Position numbers and translations under genes: made by a program. Shown piece by piece: positions 27,418 to 36,416 of a stretch of DNA of 64,000 nucleotides (position 1 is its first letter; each line of letters opens with the position of its first letter). The stretch is from assembly GCA_029984035.1 (NCBI GenBank), contig JASBYJ010000003.1:62001-126000 (forward strand), given 5' to 3'. Source of the stretch: Conchiformibius sp. (lineage in GTDB: Bacteria; Pseudomonadota; Gammaproteobacteria; Burkholderiales; Neisseriaceae). Below the pieces are notes generated by a model, which worked only from the letters and a program-made list of their open reading frames with translations, did no database searches and was not told where the DNA came from.

Positions 27418-27448
27418 AAGGCTGCCTGAAAATCTTTCAGGCAGCCTT
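27418..27448. terminator. Bidirectional DUS terminator between ccsB and accC
   Basis: AAGGCTGCCTGAAA with TTTCAGGCAGCCTT, only seven bases before the accC stop; serves leftward accC and possibly rightward ccsB. Confidence 0.8.
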
Positions 27449-27455
27449 GTTTGTA

Positions 27456-28805
27456 TTACGGCTTGTGTGTCTCCAACCAGTGTTCCAAATAATGGATACT
27501 TGTCCCACCCTTCAAAAATTCAGAGTCTTGAAATAAATCACGGTGTAGCGCGGCATTGGTTTGGATTCCCGTAATCATCAATTCCGACAACGCCACACGC
27601 ATTTTAGCCGCTGCTTGGGTGCGGTCTTTGCCATGCGTACAGATTTTACCAATCAGGCTGTCATAGTTCGGCGGAATACGGTAGCCCTGATAAATGTGGC
27701 TGTCCACACGGATACCCAGTCCGCCGGGAAGGTGGCATGAAGTGATGGTGCCCGGACTGGGGATAAACGTGTAGGGGTCTTCGGCATTAATCCGACATTC
27801 AAATGCGTGCCCTTCCAAAACAATATCATCTTGGGTGTACTGCAATGGCAGGCCTGCGGCAACACGCAGCTGCTCCTGCACGATATCTACTCCGCTGATA
27901 AGTTCGGTAATCGGATGTTCGACTTGTACGCGGGTATTCATTTCAATAAAGAAGAACTCGCCGTCTTCATACAGAAACTCAAATGTTCCCGCGCCGCGAT
28001 AACCTATACGCTTGCAGGCTGCCACGCAGGCCTCACCGATTTTGCGGCGTTCTTCAGGGGTAATAAACGGAGCGGGTGCTTCTTCGATGATTTTTTGGTG
28101 CCGCCGCTGCATGGAGCAATCGCGCTCACCCAAATAAATAGCGTTGCCGTGTTCATCGGCGAGTACTTGGATTTCTACATGGCGCGGGCGTTGCAGGAAA
28201 CGTTCCATGTACACCATCGGATTGCCGAATGCGGCTTCCGCTTCGGCACGGGTCATTTCCACGGCTTTGAGCAAATCTTCTTTTTTCTCAACCACGCGCA
28301 TGCCGCGTCCGCCGCCGCCGCCTGAGGCTTTGATAATAACGGGAAAACCGACCTTATCCGCAGTCTTCAGAATTTCTGCAGGAACGCCGGAAAGTGCGCC
28401 GTCCGAACCCGGTACACAAGGCACGCCGGCCTCAATCATGGCTTTTTTAGCGGAAACTTTATCGCCCATCAAACGGATGGTATCGGCACGCGGACCGATA
28501 AATACAAATCCGGATTGCTCAACCTGTTCGGCAAAGTTGGCGTTTTCCGCCAAAAATCCATACCCCGGATGAATCGCATCGGCCTCCGTTACTTCGGCGG
28601 CGGCTATCAGGGCGGGAATATTCAAATAGCTTTGCGGAGAAGGAGCGGGCCCGATGCAGACAGATTCGTCCGCCAATTTGACATGTAGGCTTTCCCTATC
28701 TGCCTCGGAGTGTACGGCAACCGTTGCAATACCCATTTCGCGACATGCCCGTAATACCCTTAAGGCGATTTCGCCGCGATTGGCAATTAAAACTTTCTGT
28801 AACAT
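27456..28805 (-). CDS. accC: Biotin carboxylase subunit of acetyl-CoA carboxylase
   Basis: A 449-residue ATP-grasp enzyme that carboxylates the biotin on AccB in the first step of fatty-acid synthesis. The N-terminal LIANRGEIALRVLRACRE, the glycine-rich ATP loop GGGGRGMR and EMNTRVQVEHPITE (catalytic and metal residues) are all intact, and the length is that of the E. coli enzyme. It follows accB on the leftward strand with a 38-base gap that contains an uptake sequence; the two form the usual accBC operon. Confidence 0.97.
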   Translation of the reverse strand: MLQKVLIANRGEIALRVLRACREMGIATVAVHSEADRESLHVKLADESVCIGPAPSPQSYLNIPALIAAAEVTEADAIHPGYGFLAENANFAEQVEQSGFVFIGPRADTIRLMGDKVSAKKAMIEAGVPCVPGSDGALSGVPAEILKTADKVGFPVIIKASGGGGGRGMRVVEKKEDLLKAVEMTRAEAEAAFGNPMVYMERFLQRPRHVEIQVLADEHGNAIYLGERDCSMQRRHQKIIEEAPAPFITPEERRKIGEACVAACKRIGYRGAGTFEFLYEDGEFFFIEMNTRVQVEHPITELISGVDIVQEQLRVAAGLPLQYTQDDIVLEGHAFECRINAEDPYTFIPSPGTITSCHLPGGLGIRVDSHIYQGYRIPPNYDSLIGKICTHGKDRTQAAAKMRVALSELMITGIQTNAALHRDLFQDSEFLKGGTSIHYLEHWLETHKP

Positions 28806-28843
28806 GTTTTTTTCCCTGTAACGCGGTTTCAGGCTGCCTGAAA

Positions 28844-29302
28844 TTATTCAATGATGAAAAGGGGTTCGCCGTATTCCACAGGCTGTCCGTTTTCTACCAG
28901 AATCTCTTTAACCACACCTGATTTTTCGGCTTCGATTTCGTTCATCAGCTTCATGGCTTCAATGATGCACAAAGTATCACCGGCTTTAACGGTTTGTCCG
29001 ACTTCGACAAAAGCGGGAGAAGAAGGGCTGGGAGCGCGGTAGAATGTACCGACCATCGGAGATTTTTGTGCTGCGGATAAATCGCGTCCGCTTGCCGGAG
29101 CCGCCTGAACAGGAACTGTTGTCGGAGCGACAGGCGCAGAAGCGGCTGCCTGAACGGGTGCCGCCGCATATACGGTTTGCGTGGCAGAGTTGGCAGCCGT
29201 TCGCGTGATGCGGATTTTCTCCTCTCCTTCGGTCACTTCAAGCTCGGCAATACCGGATTCTTGCACCAAATCAATCAGTTTTTTCAGTTTACGTAAGTCC
29301 AT
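28844..29302 (-). CDS. accB: Biotin carboxyl carrier protein of acetyl-CoA carboxylase
   Basis: A 152-residue carrier. An N-terminal helical part (MDLRKLKKLIDLVQESGI) is followed by an Ala/Pro/Val-rich flexible linker and the biotinyl domain, whose EAMKLMNE carries the biotinylated lysine (Lys118). An ATG two codons upstream (29308) is in frame; the second is chosen because AAGGA is eight bases before it and AccB proteins begin MD(L/I)RK. The linker codes for AAAWT-type sequence interrupted by an uptake-sequence copy. First gene of accBC. Confidence 0.95.
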   Translation of the reverse strand: MDLRKLKKLIDLVQESGIAELEVTEGEEKIRITRTAANSATQTVYAAAPVQAAASAPVAPTTVPVQAAPASGRDLSAAQKSPMVGTFYRAPSPSSPAFVEVGQTVKAGDTLCIIEAMKLMNEIEAEKSGVVKEILVENGQPVEYGEPLFIIE

Positions 29303-29709
29303 TTTCATATTCCTTGTATCAAAACGGTAAGGAGTATTTCAGACAGCATACCAAAGGCTGCCTGAAATAAAATGCTGTCGGCAATATGAATGCCGTTAAG
29401 ACTGATAAAGATAGAATTTTGTCGCTTTTAATGGGGAAAGTCCAGCAAAATTGTAGCTAAAATCGGTGATTGGGAGTTTTTCTAATTTTTTTTAAGATGT
29501 GCGCTTTATGTAAGTTTAGAGTATATGCTTCATTTTGTCATCGTCTTATTTTACCGTATGGAAAGATGGATTGGATTACACCAATATCATACTACCCGGC
29601 CAAATATCTTCATTTCGGATAATCTGCTGAAAATCATTAGTGCTATTCTATATAGATAGAATAGCACTAATGATTTGTACGATATAAAAAATATCTTATC
29701 CAAACTGAT
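29303..29709. other. accB upstream region with a large palindrome
   Basis: About 400 AT-rich bases. One uptake sequence lies near 29357 close to accB, and a long perfect palindrome is at 29633-29674. The accB promoter must be here but could not be fixed by eye. No gene seen apart from the small frame starting at 29710. Confidence 0.5.
29633..29674. repeat. Perfect 18-bp inverted repeat with 6-base loop
   Basis: ATCATTAGTGCTATTCTA (29633-29650) is exactly repeated in reverse complement at 29657-29674, with TATAGA between. It is unrelated to the uptake sequence and is AT-rich. Neither side has a good T-run, so an ordinary terminator role is doubtful; it separates the mutS-side small frame from accB. 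Confidence 0.85.
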
Positions 29710-29901
29710 TTATTTTGCCTGTGAAGCATTCATAGGGTTCAGAATTTTTCTAGCTACCTGTTTTTGTTCTTCCGATAGTTCGGGTTCGTTTTCCAAATAA
29801 ACATATTTCGGCAGAAAGCATCCTTCTTTAAGATTACTTAAAGACCAAATTAAATACCATCGAAAAATCATACTTTCCAAACACCATAGAATACATATCA
29901 A
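29710..29901 (-). CDS. Small hypothetical frame, possibly a remnant
   Basis: A 63-residue frame just after mutS on the same strand, starting at a TTG with no good ribosome site. The second half (KYVYLENEPELSEEQKQVAR and following) looks protein-like: acidic, helical, with normal codon use. The first half is odd, Trp- and Leu-rich. It could be the tail of a lost gene or a genuine small protein. No family recognised. Confidence 0.3.
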   Translation of the reverse strand: MICILWCLESMIFRWYLIWSLSNLKEGCFLPKYVYLENEPELSEEQKQVARKILNPMNASQAK

Positions 29902-29935
29902 TTTTCAAACCATATCCATCTCCGCAAAACCGTTT

Positions 29936-32500
29936 TTAGTCCTGTAACCGCCGCAAACGGTATAACGCTTCCAATGCCTGTATCGGACTAAGCTCATCGG
30001 GATTGAGTGTTGCCAATTCCTGCAAAACGGGATGGACGGCCACATCAATTCCGTTTTCCGTGCGGCCGTCCTCATCTGCACCTATGCCGAAAATATCCAT
30101 TTGCCGCTGCTCTTGTGCGGATTGTTCTTCCAAATACTGCAGATGTTTTTGGGCTGCTTTCAAGGCACGGCTCGGCAAGCCTGCCAGCTTGGCAACGGCG
30201 ATGCCGTAGCTTTTTTCTGCCGGTCCCGGTTCGATATGATGCAGAAAAACAATATCCTGACCTTGCTCCAGAGCAGACAGATGCATATTAAAAGCATGGG
30301 CAAACCGTTCAGGCAGCCTGGTGAGCTCAAAATAATGGGTGGCGAACAGGCTGAAAGAACGGTTTTTCTGAATCAGATGTTCGGCTACGGCTTGCGCCAA
30401 TGCCAAACCGTCAAAAGTAGACGTACCGCGCCCTACTTCGTCCACCAACACCAATGATTGCTCGGTAGCGTGATGCAGAATATAGGCCGTTTCGGACATC
30501 TCTACCATGAAAGTGGAACGGTTGCCCGCCAAATCGTCTGATGCGCCGATGCGGGTAAAGATACGGTCTATCGGTCCGATAAGGGCGCGGTCGGCAGGAA
30601 CGAAGCTGCCTGTATGGGCAAGCAAAACAATTAATGCGGTTTGCCGCATATAGGTGGATTTGCCGCCCATATTCGGGCCGGTGAGCAGCATCAGGCGGTG
30701 TTTGTCGTCCAAACGGGCGTGGTTGGCGGTGAAATGGCGCACTTGCCGCTCTACAACGGGATGGCGGCCGTTGTCCACTTCTATCACAGGATAATCGGCA
30801 AATTGCGGAGGGGTGTAACCATGTGCGGATGCCGTTGCGGCAAAACTGCACAATACATCCAAAGTGGCGGCGGCTTTGGCGGTCTGCTGCAAAGCGGGCA
30901 AATATTGTTGCAGGCAGCCTATCAGCTTCTCATACAGATGCTTTTCCCAAGCCAGCGCGTTTTCCTGTGCATTTAAGAATTTGTCTTCAAAAGCTTTGAG
31001 TTCGGGGGTGATATAACGCTCGACATTTTTCAGGGTCTGGCGGCGCTGGTAATCGGCGGGAGCGTGTTCGGATTGCAGCTTGGAAAGTTCGATATAAAAA
31101 CCGTGAACGCGGTTGTATTCCACTTTCAAAGTGTTCAAACCGGTGCGTTCGCGTTCGCGCACTTCCAAATCGGCAAGAAAGCTGCTGCCGTTATTTTGCA
31201 GGTTGCGCAACTCGTCCAATTCGGCATGGTAGCCATGGTTAATCACGCCGCCGTCGCGCAGCCATACCGCCGGTTCGGGCAATATGGCTGCCCGAAGTAT
31301 TTCGGCAACAGGCAAAGTATTGGGGAAACAGGCCGACAGAGTGTCCAATAAAGGACTTTCAGGCAGCCTGAAAACGGACAAGGCAAACAAACTGTCGCGC
31401 AACGCGGACAAATCGCGCGGACGTGCGGAACCCAAGGCGATACGTGCGGCAATGCGTTCGATATCCGCCAAATTTTTCAGGCTGCCTGAAACTTCGCCGC
31501 ACACGCTTTGTAAAGCCGACACCGCCTGCTGTCTCGCCAGAATATGGTTGCGGTTGCGCAAAGGATGGTGCAGCCAGTCGGCCAACAAACGGCTGCCCAT
31601 ATGCGTAGCGCAACCATCCAATACGGAAAACAGCGTGGGGCTTTTTTTGCCGCCAAGCGTAACGGTGAGTTCCAAATTGCGCCGCGTAGCGGCATCCAGC
31701 TCAATATATTGACTTGCCGTTTCCAAAGTCAGCGCATCCAAATGCTGCGGCAGTTGAGATTGCGTGTGGCGGATATAATTGAGCAACGCTCCTGCCGCGC
31801 CAATGGCAGCGGGATGTTCGTCCAAATTCAAACCGAACCCGTTGAGGTCTTGGCAGGCAAAATAGTCGGTCAGCAGTTTATAGCCCGTGTCGGGTGCAAA
31901 CTGCCAATCATGCAAACGGGTAAGCGGCAATCGGTTTAAACTTTCAGGCAGCCTGGCGCGGTCGGTATCGGACATTAACACTTCTGCCGCCTGCAAGCGT
32001 GCCAGCTCGTCTGCCAATGTATCGGCGGTAATGATTTTTGCTTTAAACTCACCGCTTTGCAACGACACCCAAGCCAAAGCAATCTGTTTTTTCAAAAACA
32101 ATACCGCCACGGTACGGTTGCTTTCTTTGTCTTCCAATAAAGCGGAATCGGTTAGCGTGCCCGGCGTAACAATGCGCACCACTTTACGTTCCACCGGCCC
32201 TTTGCCCGCGCCCACTTCGCCCACCTGCTCGCAAATCGCCACACTGCGCCCGAGTTTGACCAATTTCGCCAAATACTGTTCAACGGCATGAAACGGAACA
32301 CCTGCCATTTGAATCGGTTCACCGTTCATCTGGCCGCGGGTAGTCAGCGTAATATCCAAAAGCTTGGCCGCTTCAACTGCATCATCAAAAAACAGTTCGT
32401 AAAAATCGCCCATGCGGTAGAACACCAATTTATCGGTATGTTCCGCTTTAATGGACAAATATTGCTGCATCATCGGGGAAACGGGTTTGGGAGCAGTCAT
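29936..32500 (-). CDS. mutS: DNA mismatch repair protein MutS
   Basis: An 854-residue mismatch-binding ATPase. The mismatch-reading motif FYRMGDFYELF (Phe and Glu of the FxE wedge are in the N-terminal domain), the Walker A GPNMGGKST and the motif DEVGRGTSTFDG are intact. ATG 32500 (MTAPKPVSPMMQQYL) is preferred over an in-frame start 45 bases earlier because the family begins a few residues before SPMMQQYL. Two in-gene uptake sequences are read as VSGSLKN (31483-31497 region) and FRLPES (31366-31374 region) in the lever/connector part, where MutS tolerates insertions. Confidence 0.97.
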   Translation of the reverse strand: MTAPKPVSPMMQQYLSIKAEHTDKLVFYRMGDFYELFFDDAVEAAKLLDITLTTRGQMNGEPIQMAGVPFHAVEQYLAKLVKLGRSVAICEQVGEVGAGKGPVERKVVRIVTPGTLTDSALLEDKESNRTVAVLFLKKQIALAWVSLQSGEFKAKIITADTLADELARLQAAEVLMSDTDRARLPESLNRLPLTRLHDWQFAPDTGYKLLTDYFACQDLNGFGLNLDEHPAAIGAAGALLNYIRHTQSQLPQHLDALTLETASQYIELDAATRRNLELTVTLGGKKSPTLFSVLDGCATHMGSRLLADWLHHPLRNRNHILARQQAVSALQSVCGEVSGSLKNLADIERIAARIALGSARPRDLSALRDSLFALSVFRLPESPLLDTLSACFPNTLPVAEILRAAILPEPAVWLRDGGVINHGYHAELDELRNLQNNGSSFLADLEVRERERTGLNTLKVEYNRVHGFYIELSKLQSEHAPADYQRRQTLKNVERYITPELKAFEDKFLNAQENALAWEKHLYEKLIGCLQQYLPALQQTAKAAATLDVLCSFAATASAHGYTPPQFADYPVIEVDNGRHPVVERQVRHFTANHARLDDKHRLMLLTGPNMGGKSTYMRQTALIVLLAHTGSFVPADRALIGPIDRIFTRIGASDDLAGNRSTFMVEMSETAYILHHATEQSLVLVDEVGRGTSTFDGLALAQAVAEHLIQKNRSFSLFATHYFELTRLPERFAHAFNMHLSALEQGQDIVFLHHIEPGPAEKSYGIAVAKLAGLPSRALKAAQKHLQYLEEQSAQEQRQMDIFGIGADEDGRTENGIDVAVHPVLQELATLNPDELSPIQALEALYRLRRLQD

Positions 32501-32550
32501 ACAATCATTACCAAATTTATTGTTGCTACAGTTCGCTGTTGCCATACGAA

Positions 32551-32587
32551 AAAGGCTGCCTGAAATGCTTGGTTTCAGGCAGCCTTT
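32551..32587. terminator. DUS-pair hairpin between mutS and the PhnD-like gene
   Basis: AAAGGCTGCCTGAAA (32551-32565) pairs with TTTCAGGCAGCCTTT (32573-32587). It lies just past the stop of the leftward PhnD-like gene and ends that operon before mutS. Confidence 0.8.
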
Positions 32588-32600
32588 ATCATTTCAGACC

Positions 32601-33347
32601 TTAATCGCGCAGGGTATCGATAACATCAATCAGAAATTCGACATCTTCCTGAGTGAGTATTTCAAAACCTTGGGGAATATTCAAATCTTCCAAAATCACT
32701 TTACCTGCCGAAGTGGAAATCACACCTGTAAACGCTTCCTGCAAAATATCCTGATACTCGGCATAATCGGGATGCAAAAGCACCACATGGCTCAAATCAT
32801 TGATTCGGCTCTCCATCAAAATCTTCAGATAGCCCAATGTGCTTGAACGGAAATTATGATACGCGTCTTTCAAGAAAAACGCAGCATCCGCTTCTTTCTC
32901 AATCAAACGGCGCGCCGCTTCTTGGAAAGTATCCGCATGCAGCCATTCAATGTCCTTCTCCGCCAAACCCGCAGATTCCAGCAAACGCAATCCCAACATG
33001 ATAACGTCCTGATTGCTGGTTACCAAAATGCGGCAGCCTTTTTTCAAATCGTCCGAATGCCGGTATGCGCTGTCTTTATAACTGGCAATCACCATTTCGT
33101 CAGGCCGCCCAATGGGACGCACCAAAGGAAGATAACCGCGCTCGCGTACCAGTTGCGAAGCATCGAACGGATTGGCGTAAATCAGCCCTACCTTGGAGTT
33201 GTCCAATGATTCGGTCTGTTCGCGGTGGTCCGCAGGCATGAGCAAACGGATAGTCGTATCGGTGGCACGTTGCAAATTAGTATTGAATAAATGCCAACCG
33301 GCAAAATCTTCCGGCGGAAAGTCCGGAGCAATAAGAAAATTCAACAT
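32601..33347 (-). CDS. PhnD-like substrate-binding-fold protein, cytosolic
   Basis: A 248-residue protein related to the PhnD/phosphonate-type periplasmic binding domain: YANPFDASQLVRERGYLPLVRPIG, VTSNQDVIMLGLRLLESAGL and ADAAFFLKDAYHNF follow the two-lobe pattern of the family. There is no signal peptide (it begins MLNFLIAPDFPPED), so it should stay in the cytosol and act as a ligand sensor, not as part of an ABC importer; no permease or ATPase gene is nearby. It is the last gene of a leftward set with a Roadblock/LC7 gene (69 bases upstream) and an Aer-type PAS gene. Confidence 0.75.
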   Translation of the reverse strand: MLNFLIAPDFPPEDFAGWHLFNTNLQRATDTTIRLLMPADHREQTESLDNSKVGLIYANPFDASQLVRERGYLPLVRPIGRPDEMVIASYKDSAYRHSDDLKKGCRILVTSNQDVIMLGLRLLESAGLAEKDIEWLHADTFQEAARRLIEKEADAAFFLKDAYHNFRSSTLGYLKILMESRINDLSHVVLLHPDYAEYQDILQEAFTGVISTSAGKVILEDLNIPQGFEILTQEDVEFLIDVIDTLRD

Positions 33348-33416
33348 ATGAAATTCCTGTTCTCTTTAGATTTCATTGTTCTCAAACACATCCTACCGTA
33401 ACCGGCCAACGCGGCC

Positions 33417-33785
33417 TTAGTCGGCACGGGCACTCTTGATTTGTTTCACGGCATTGCGGGCGTGTACCAATATCATGCCCAATTTCGCACCTTCCTTGGC
33501 AGTCAAAGTCAGCACACTGTCTTTGTCCGCCTGAACCAACAGGATAAAGCCGTTTTCGCTTTCCACGATAATCTGTTTCATATCGCCGCCGGTCAGCTCG
33601 TGGGTGGCGCGAAAGCCCAACGCCAGCAATGCAGCCGACATTCCGCCCACACGGTCGGGGTTAACGCCGCGCGCCAGCAGGGAAGCCATAGTAATACCGT
33701 CCGTTGACACTACGGCAGACGCTACGATATCGGCAGATGCGCTGTGCAAATCTTCCAAAATGGTTTTAAGCGATAAATGTCTCAT
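33417..33785 (-). CDS. Roadblock/LC7-domain protein (MglB-like)
   Basis: A 122-residue single-domain protein of the Roadblock/LC7 fold: ASAVVSTDGITMASLL, the VGGMSAALLALGFRA helix and QIIVESENGFILLVQAD are family signatures. Such proteins dimerise and regulate small Ras-like GTPases (MglB acts on MglA in gliding bacteria) or scaffold signalling. No MglA-like GTPase gene is in the window, so the partner is unknown. Placed between the PAS and PhnD-like genes, all leftward. Confidence 0.85.
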   Translation of the reverse strand: MRHLSLKTILEDLHSASADIVASAVVSTDGITMASLLARGVNPDRVGGMSAALLALGFRATHELTGGDMKQIIVESENGFILLVQADKDSVLTLTAKEGAKLGMILVHARNAVKQIKSARAD

Positions 33786-33880
33786 AAAGCGAAAATCCTA
33801 TAATTTGTGTTTTTAGCTTTCAGACAGCCCCTTTATCAAACTCCATGCTGCCTGAACACCGTTTTCAGTTATTCCAACGT

Positions 33881-34405
33881 TTACTTGCCTGCCGCTTCGC
33901 GTTCCTGTTGCAGCAATTGCGCATACAACGCCGTACATTCGTCCACTTTATTACGGTCGGGTTTGCGGCGCACCGAAGTGTAACCTTCCACCACGCCGTT
34001 ACGGATATTGGGAATAGCCGTTGCATAAACCCAATAAAAGCCGCCGTTTTTACGCAGGTTTTTCACATAACCGTGCCATTTCTCACCTTTTGCCAAAGTA
34101 TCCCACAGCCCTTGGAAGGCAATCGCAGGCATATCGGGATGACGCAGAATACTGTGCGGGCTTCCCACCAATTCGTCTTTTTCCCAACCGCTCATATAAA
34201 CGAAGGCTTCGTTGGCATGAGTAATGATTCCGTTCACATCGGTACGCGATACAATCAGTTTGCCGTCCGGAAATTGGGTTTCCTCGTCCGTGCAGTAAAC
34301 CGTATAGGATTGCCCGTGATAATTACGCATATGATGGGTAGTATGTTCCGCCGAAGGAACAGGCATTTGGGGCTGCGCAACTTGCGGATAAAAAAGCTGT
34401 GTCAT
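33881..34405 (-). CDS. Stand-alone Aer-type PAS-domain protein
   Basis: A 174-residue protein. After about 45 variable residues comes a PAS domain closely like the FAD-binding PAS of the aerotaxis receptor Aer: ITHANEAFVYMSGWEKDELVG, HSILRHPDMPAIAFQGLW, KGEKWHGYVKNLRKNGGFYW and GYTSVRRKPDR. The Aer HAMP and methyl-accepting signalling parts are missing; the protein ends in a short helix, so it must signal through another protein. Likely redox or oxygen sensor (known for Aer, inferred here). First gene of the leftward PAS-Roadblock-PhnD set. Confidence 0.85.
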   Translation of the reverse strand: MTQLFYPQVAQPQMPVPSAEHTTHHMRNYHGQSYTVYCTDEETQFPDGKLIVSRTDVNGIITHANEAFVYMSGWEKDELVGSPHSILRHPDMPAIAFQGLWDTLAKGEKWHGYVKNLRKNGGFYWVYATAIPNIRNGVVEGYTSVRRKPDRNKVDECTALYAQLLQQEREAAGK

Positions 34406-34693
34406 AACTGGTCACCAAATAATTACATGCAAACCCGCCCGCAAAACCACTACAGCAGCATACGGACAGCCTGGCGTTTCACTTGCCAATATCAAAAGCG
34501 ATTGAATAAATTGATTCCGTCAATCAGCCGTTCTGAACCGCCGATTGTATGCACATGAGCAGCACGTGTCAAACCAACGTTCACATTCCCAAACGGAATT
34601 TTAACATTTAAAAAAAGCATGATTTTGCGTAAAATAAGCGAATTTAAATCTTTCAGGCAGCCTGAAAATTTTTACGCCCAAGAGAATACAACC

Positions 34694-36202
34694 ATGAGCG
34701 AACAAAACATTATTTCGGAAGAACAACAGGACGAAAACCAAATCATCGCCCTGCGCCGCGAAAAACTCAATCAAATCCGCAACGAAGGCATTGCCTTTCC
34801 CAACGGCTTCCGCCGTGATGCCTTTGCCGCCGACTTGCAGGCGCAGTACGGCGCATTGTCCAAAGAAGAACTTGACCCGCAAAACATTCCCGTGAAAATC
34901 GCGGGGCGCATGATGCTCAAACGCGCGATGGGCAAGGCGAGCTTTGCCACCGTGCAGGATATGGGCGGACAAATCCAGTTGTATATCAATAATCAAGGCG
35001 TGGGCGAAGCGGCGCACGAGGCGTTCAAACATTGGGACATGGGCGATATTGTCGGCGCGGAAGGCACGCTGTTCAAAACCAATCACGGCGAATTGACCGT
35101 GCGCGTGTCCAAGCTGCATTTGTTGAGCAAGTCGCTGCGTCCCCTGCCGAGCAAGTTTCACGGTTTGTCCGACCAAGAAACCAAATACCGCCAGCGTTAT
35201 GTGGATTTGATGGCGAATGCCGATTCGCGCGAAATCTTTATCAAGCGCAGCCAAATCATTCAAACCATTCGTCAATTTATGGTGGACGAGCGTTATCTGG
35301 AAGTGGAAACGCCGATGATGCACCCGATTCCGGGCGGGGCGGCGGCCAAGCCGTTTGTTACGCACCATAATGCGCTGGACATGCCGCTTTATTTGCGGAT
35401 TGCGCCGGAGTTGTATTTGAAACGGCTGGTGGTGGGCGGTTTGGAGCGGGTGTTTGAAATCAACCGCAATTTCCGCAACGAGGGCATGTCGCCGCGCCAT
35501 AATCCCGAATTTACCATGATGGAGTTTTACGAGGCGTTTTGCGGTTACGAACGCATGATGGAAATGACGGAAAACGTGATTCGTGCCGCCGCCAAAGCGG
35601 TTTCAGGCAGCCTGAAAATCAGCTACAACGGCAAAGAAGTGGATTTGGCAAGCCCGTTTGAACGTTTGACGATTGTGGGCGCGATTAAAAAATTCAATCC
35701 GCACTACACGGACGAACAATTAAACAATCCCGACTGGCTGAAACAAGAAATCGTCAAACACGGCGAAAGCCTGCCGCACGCGGGCGGTTTGGGCAGTTTG
35801 CAACTGGCTTTGTTTGAAGGCTGCGCGGAAAGCAAATTGTGGAATCCCACTTTTATCGTGGATTATCCCGTAGAAGTGTCGCCGCTCGCCCGCGCCTCCG
35901 ACAGCAATCCCGCTTTGACGGAACGTTTTGAATTGTTTGTGGTCGGGCGCGAGTTGGCCAACGGCTATTCGGAATTGAACGACCCCGAAGACCAAGCGGC
36001 GCGTTTCAAGGCGCAGGTGGCGCAAAAAGACGCGGGCGACGATGAAGCCATGCACTACGATGCCGACTATATCCGCGCCATGGAATACGGCCTGCCGCCA
36101 ACGGGCGGTTGCGGCATCGGCATCGACCGCTTGGTGATGCTGCTGACGGACGCGCAAACCATTCGCGATGTGGTGTTGTTCCCGCAGATGCGTCCCGAAT
36201 AA
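34694..36202 (+). CDS. lysS: Lysyl-tRNA synthetase, class II
   Basis: A 502-residue enzyme that charges tRNA-Lys. An N-terminal OB-fold anticodon domain (VKIAGRMMLKRAMGKASF) leads into the class II core with motif 2 NRNFRNEGMSPRHNPEF and motif 3 GCGIGIDRLVM. An in-gene uptake sequence (35601-35617) is read as SGSLK in the surface region just before the conserved YNGKEVDL block. The start MSEQNI is preferred to an ATG at 34619 because that extension consists of promoter-like and uptake-sequence-derived residues. Divergent from the PAS operon. Confidence 0.97.
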   Translation: MSEQNIISEEQQDENQIIALRREKLNQIRNEGIAFPNGFRRDAFAADLQAQYGALSKEELDPQNIPVKIAGRMMLKRAMGKASFATVQDMGGQIQLYINNQGVGEAAHEAFKHWDMGDIVGAEGTLFKTNHGELTVRVSKLHLLSKSLRPLPSKFHGLSDQETKYRQRYVDLMANADSREIFIKRSQIIQTIRQFMVDERYLEVETPMMHPIPGGAAAKPFVTHHNALDMPLYLRIAPELYLKRLVVGGLERVFEINRNFRNEGMSPRHNPEFTMMEFYEAFCGYERMMEMTENVIRAAAKAVSGSLKISYNGKEVDLASPFERLTIVGAIKKFNPHYTDEQLNNPDWLKQEIVKHGESLPHAGGLGSLQLALFEGCAESKLWNPTFIVDYPVEVSPLARASDSNPALTERFELFVVGRELANGYSELNDPEDQAARFKAQVAQKDAGDDEAMHYDADYIRAMEYGLPPTGGCGIGIDRLVMLLTDAQTIRDVVLFPQMRPE

Positions 36203-36416
36203 TTCTTAGTCAGACGGTTGAAATCCTGCGGCCTGAACGGTACATACCGAAAATAAAAATACTGTTGCAATAAAGAAACACTATTGCACGCTTTATCTGG
36301 TTTTCACTTCTTTCGGCAGCTTCGTCGGATAAGAACACCATTCTTCTCTTTTCGGTTTTCTTTCCCCTTCAGGTGCTTTTTCAGGCAGCCTGATTTGCCG
36401 CACTTGGAGTAAAACT

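Noticed and set aside
32601..33347. PhnD-like gene as part of a phosphonate importer
   Set aside because: No signal peptide, and no permease or ATPase gene nearby; a cytosolic sensing role fits better.
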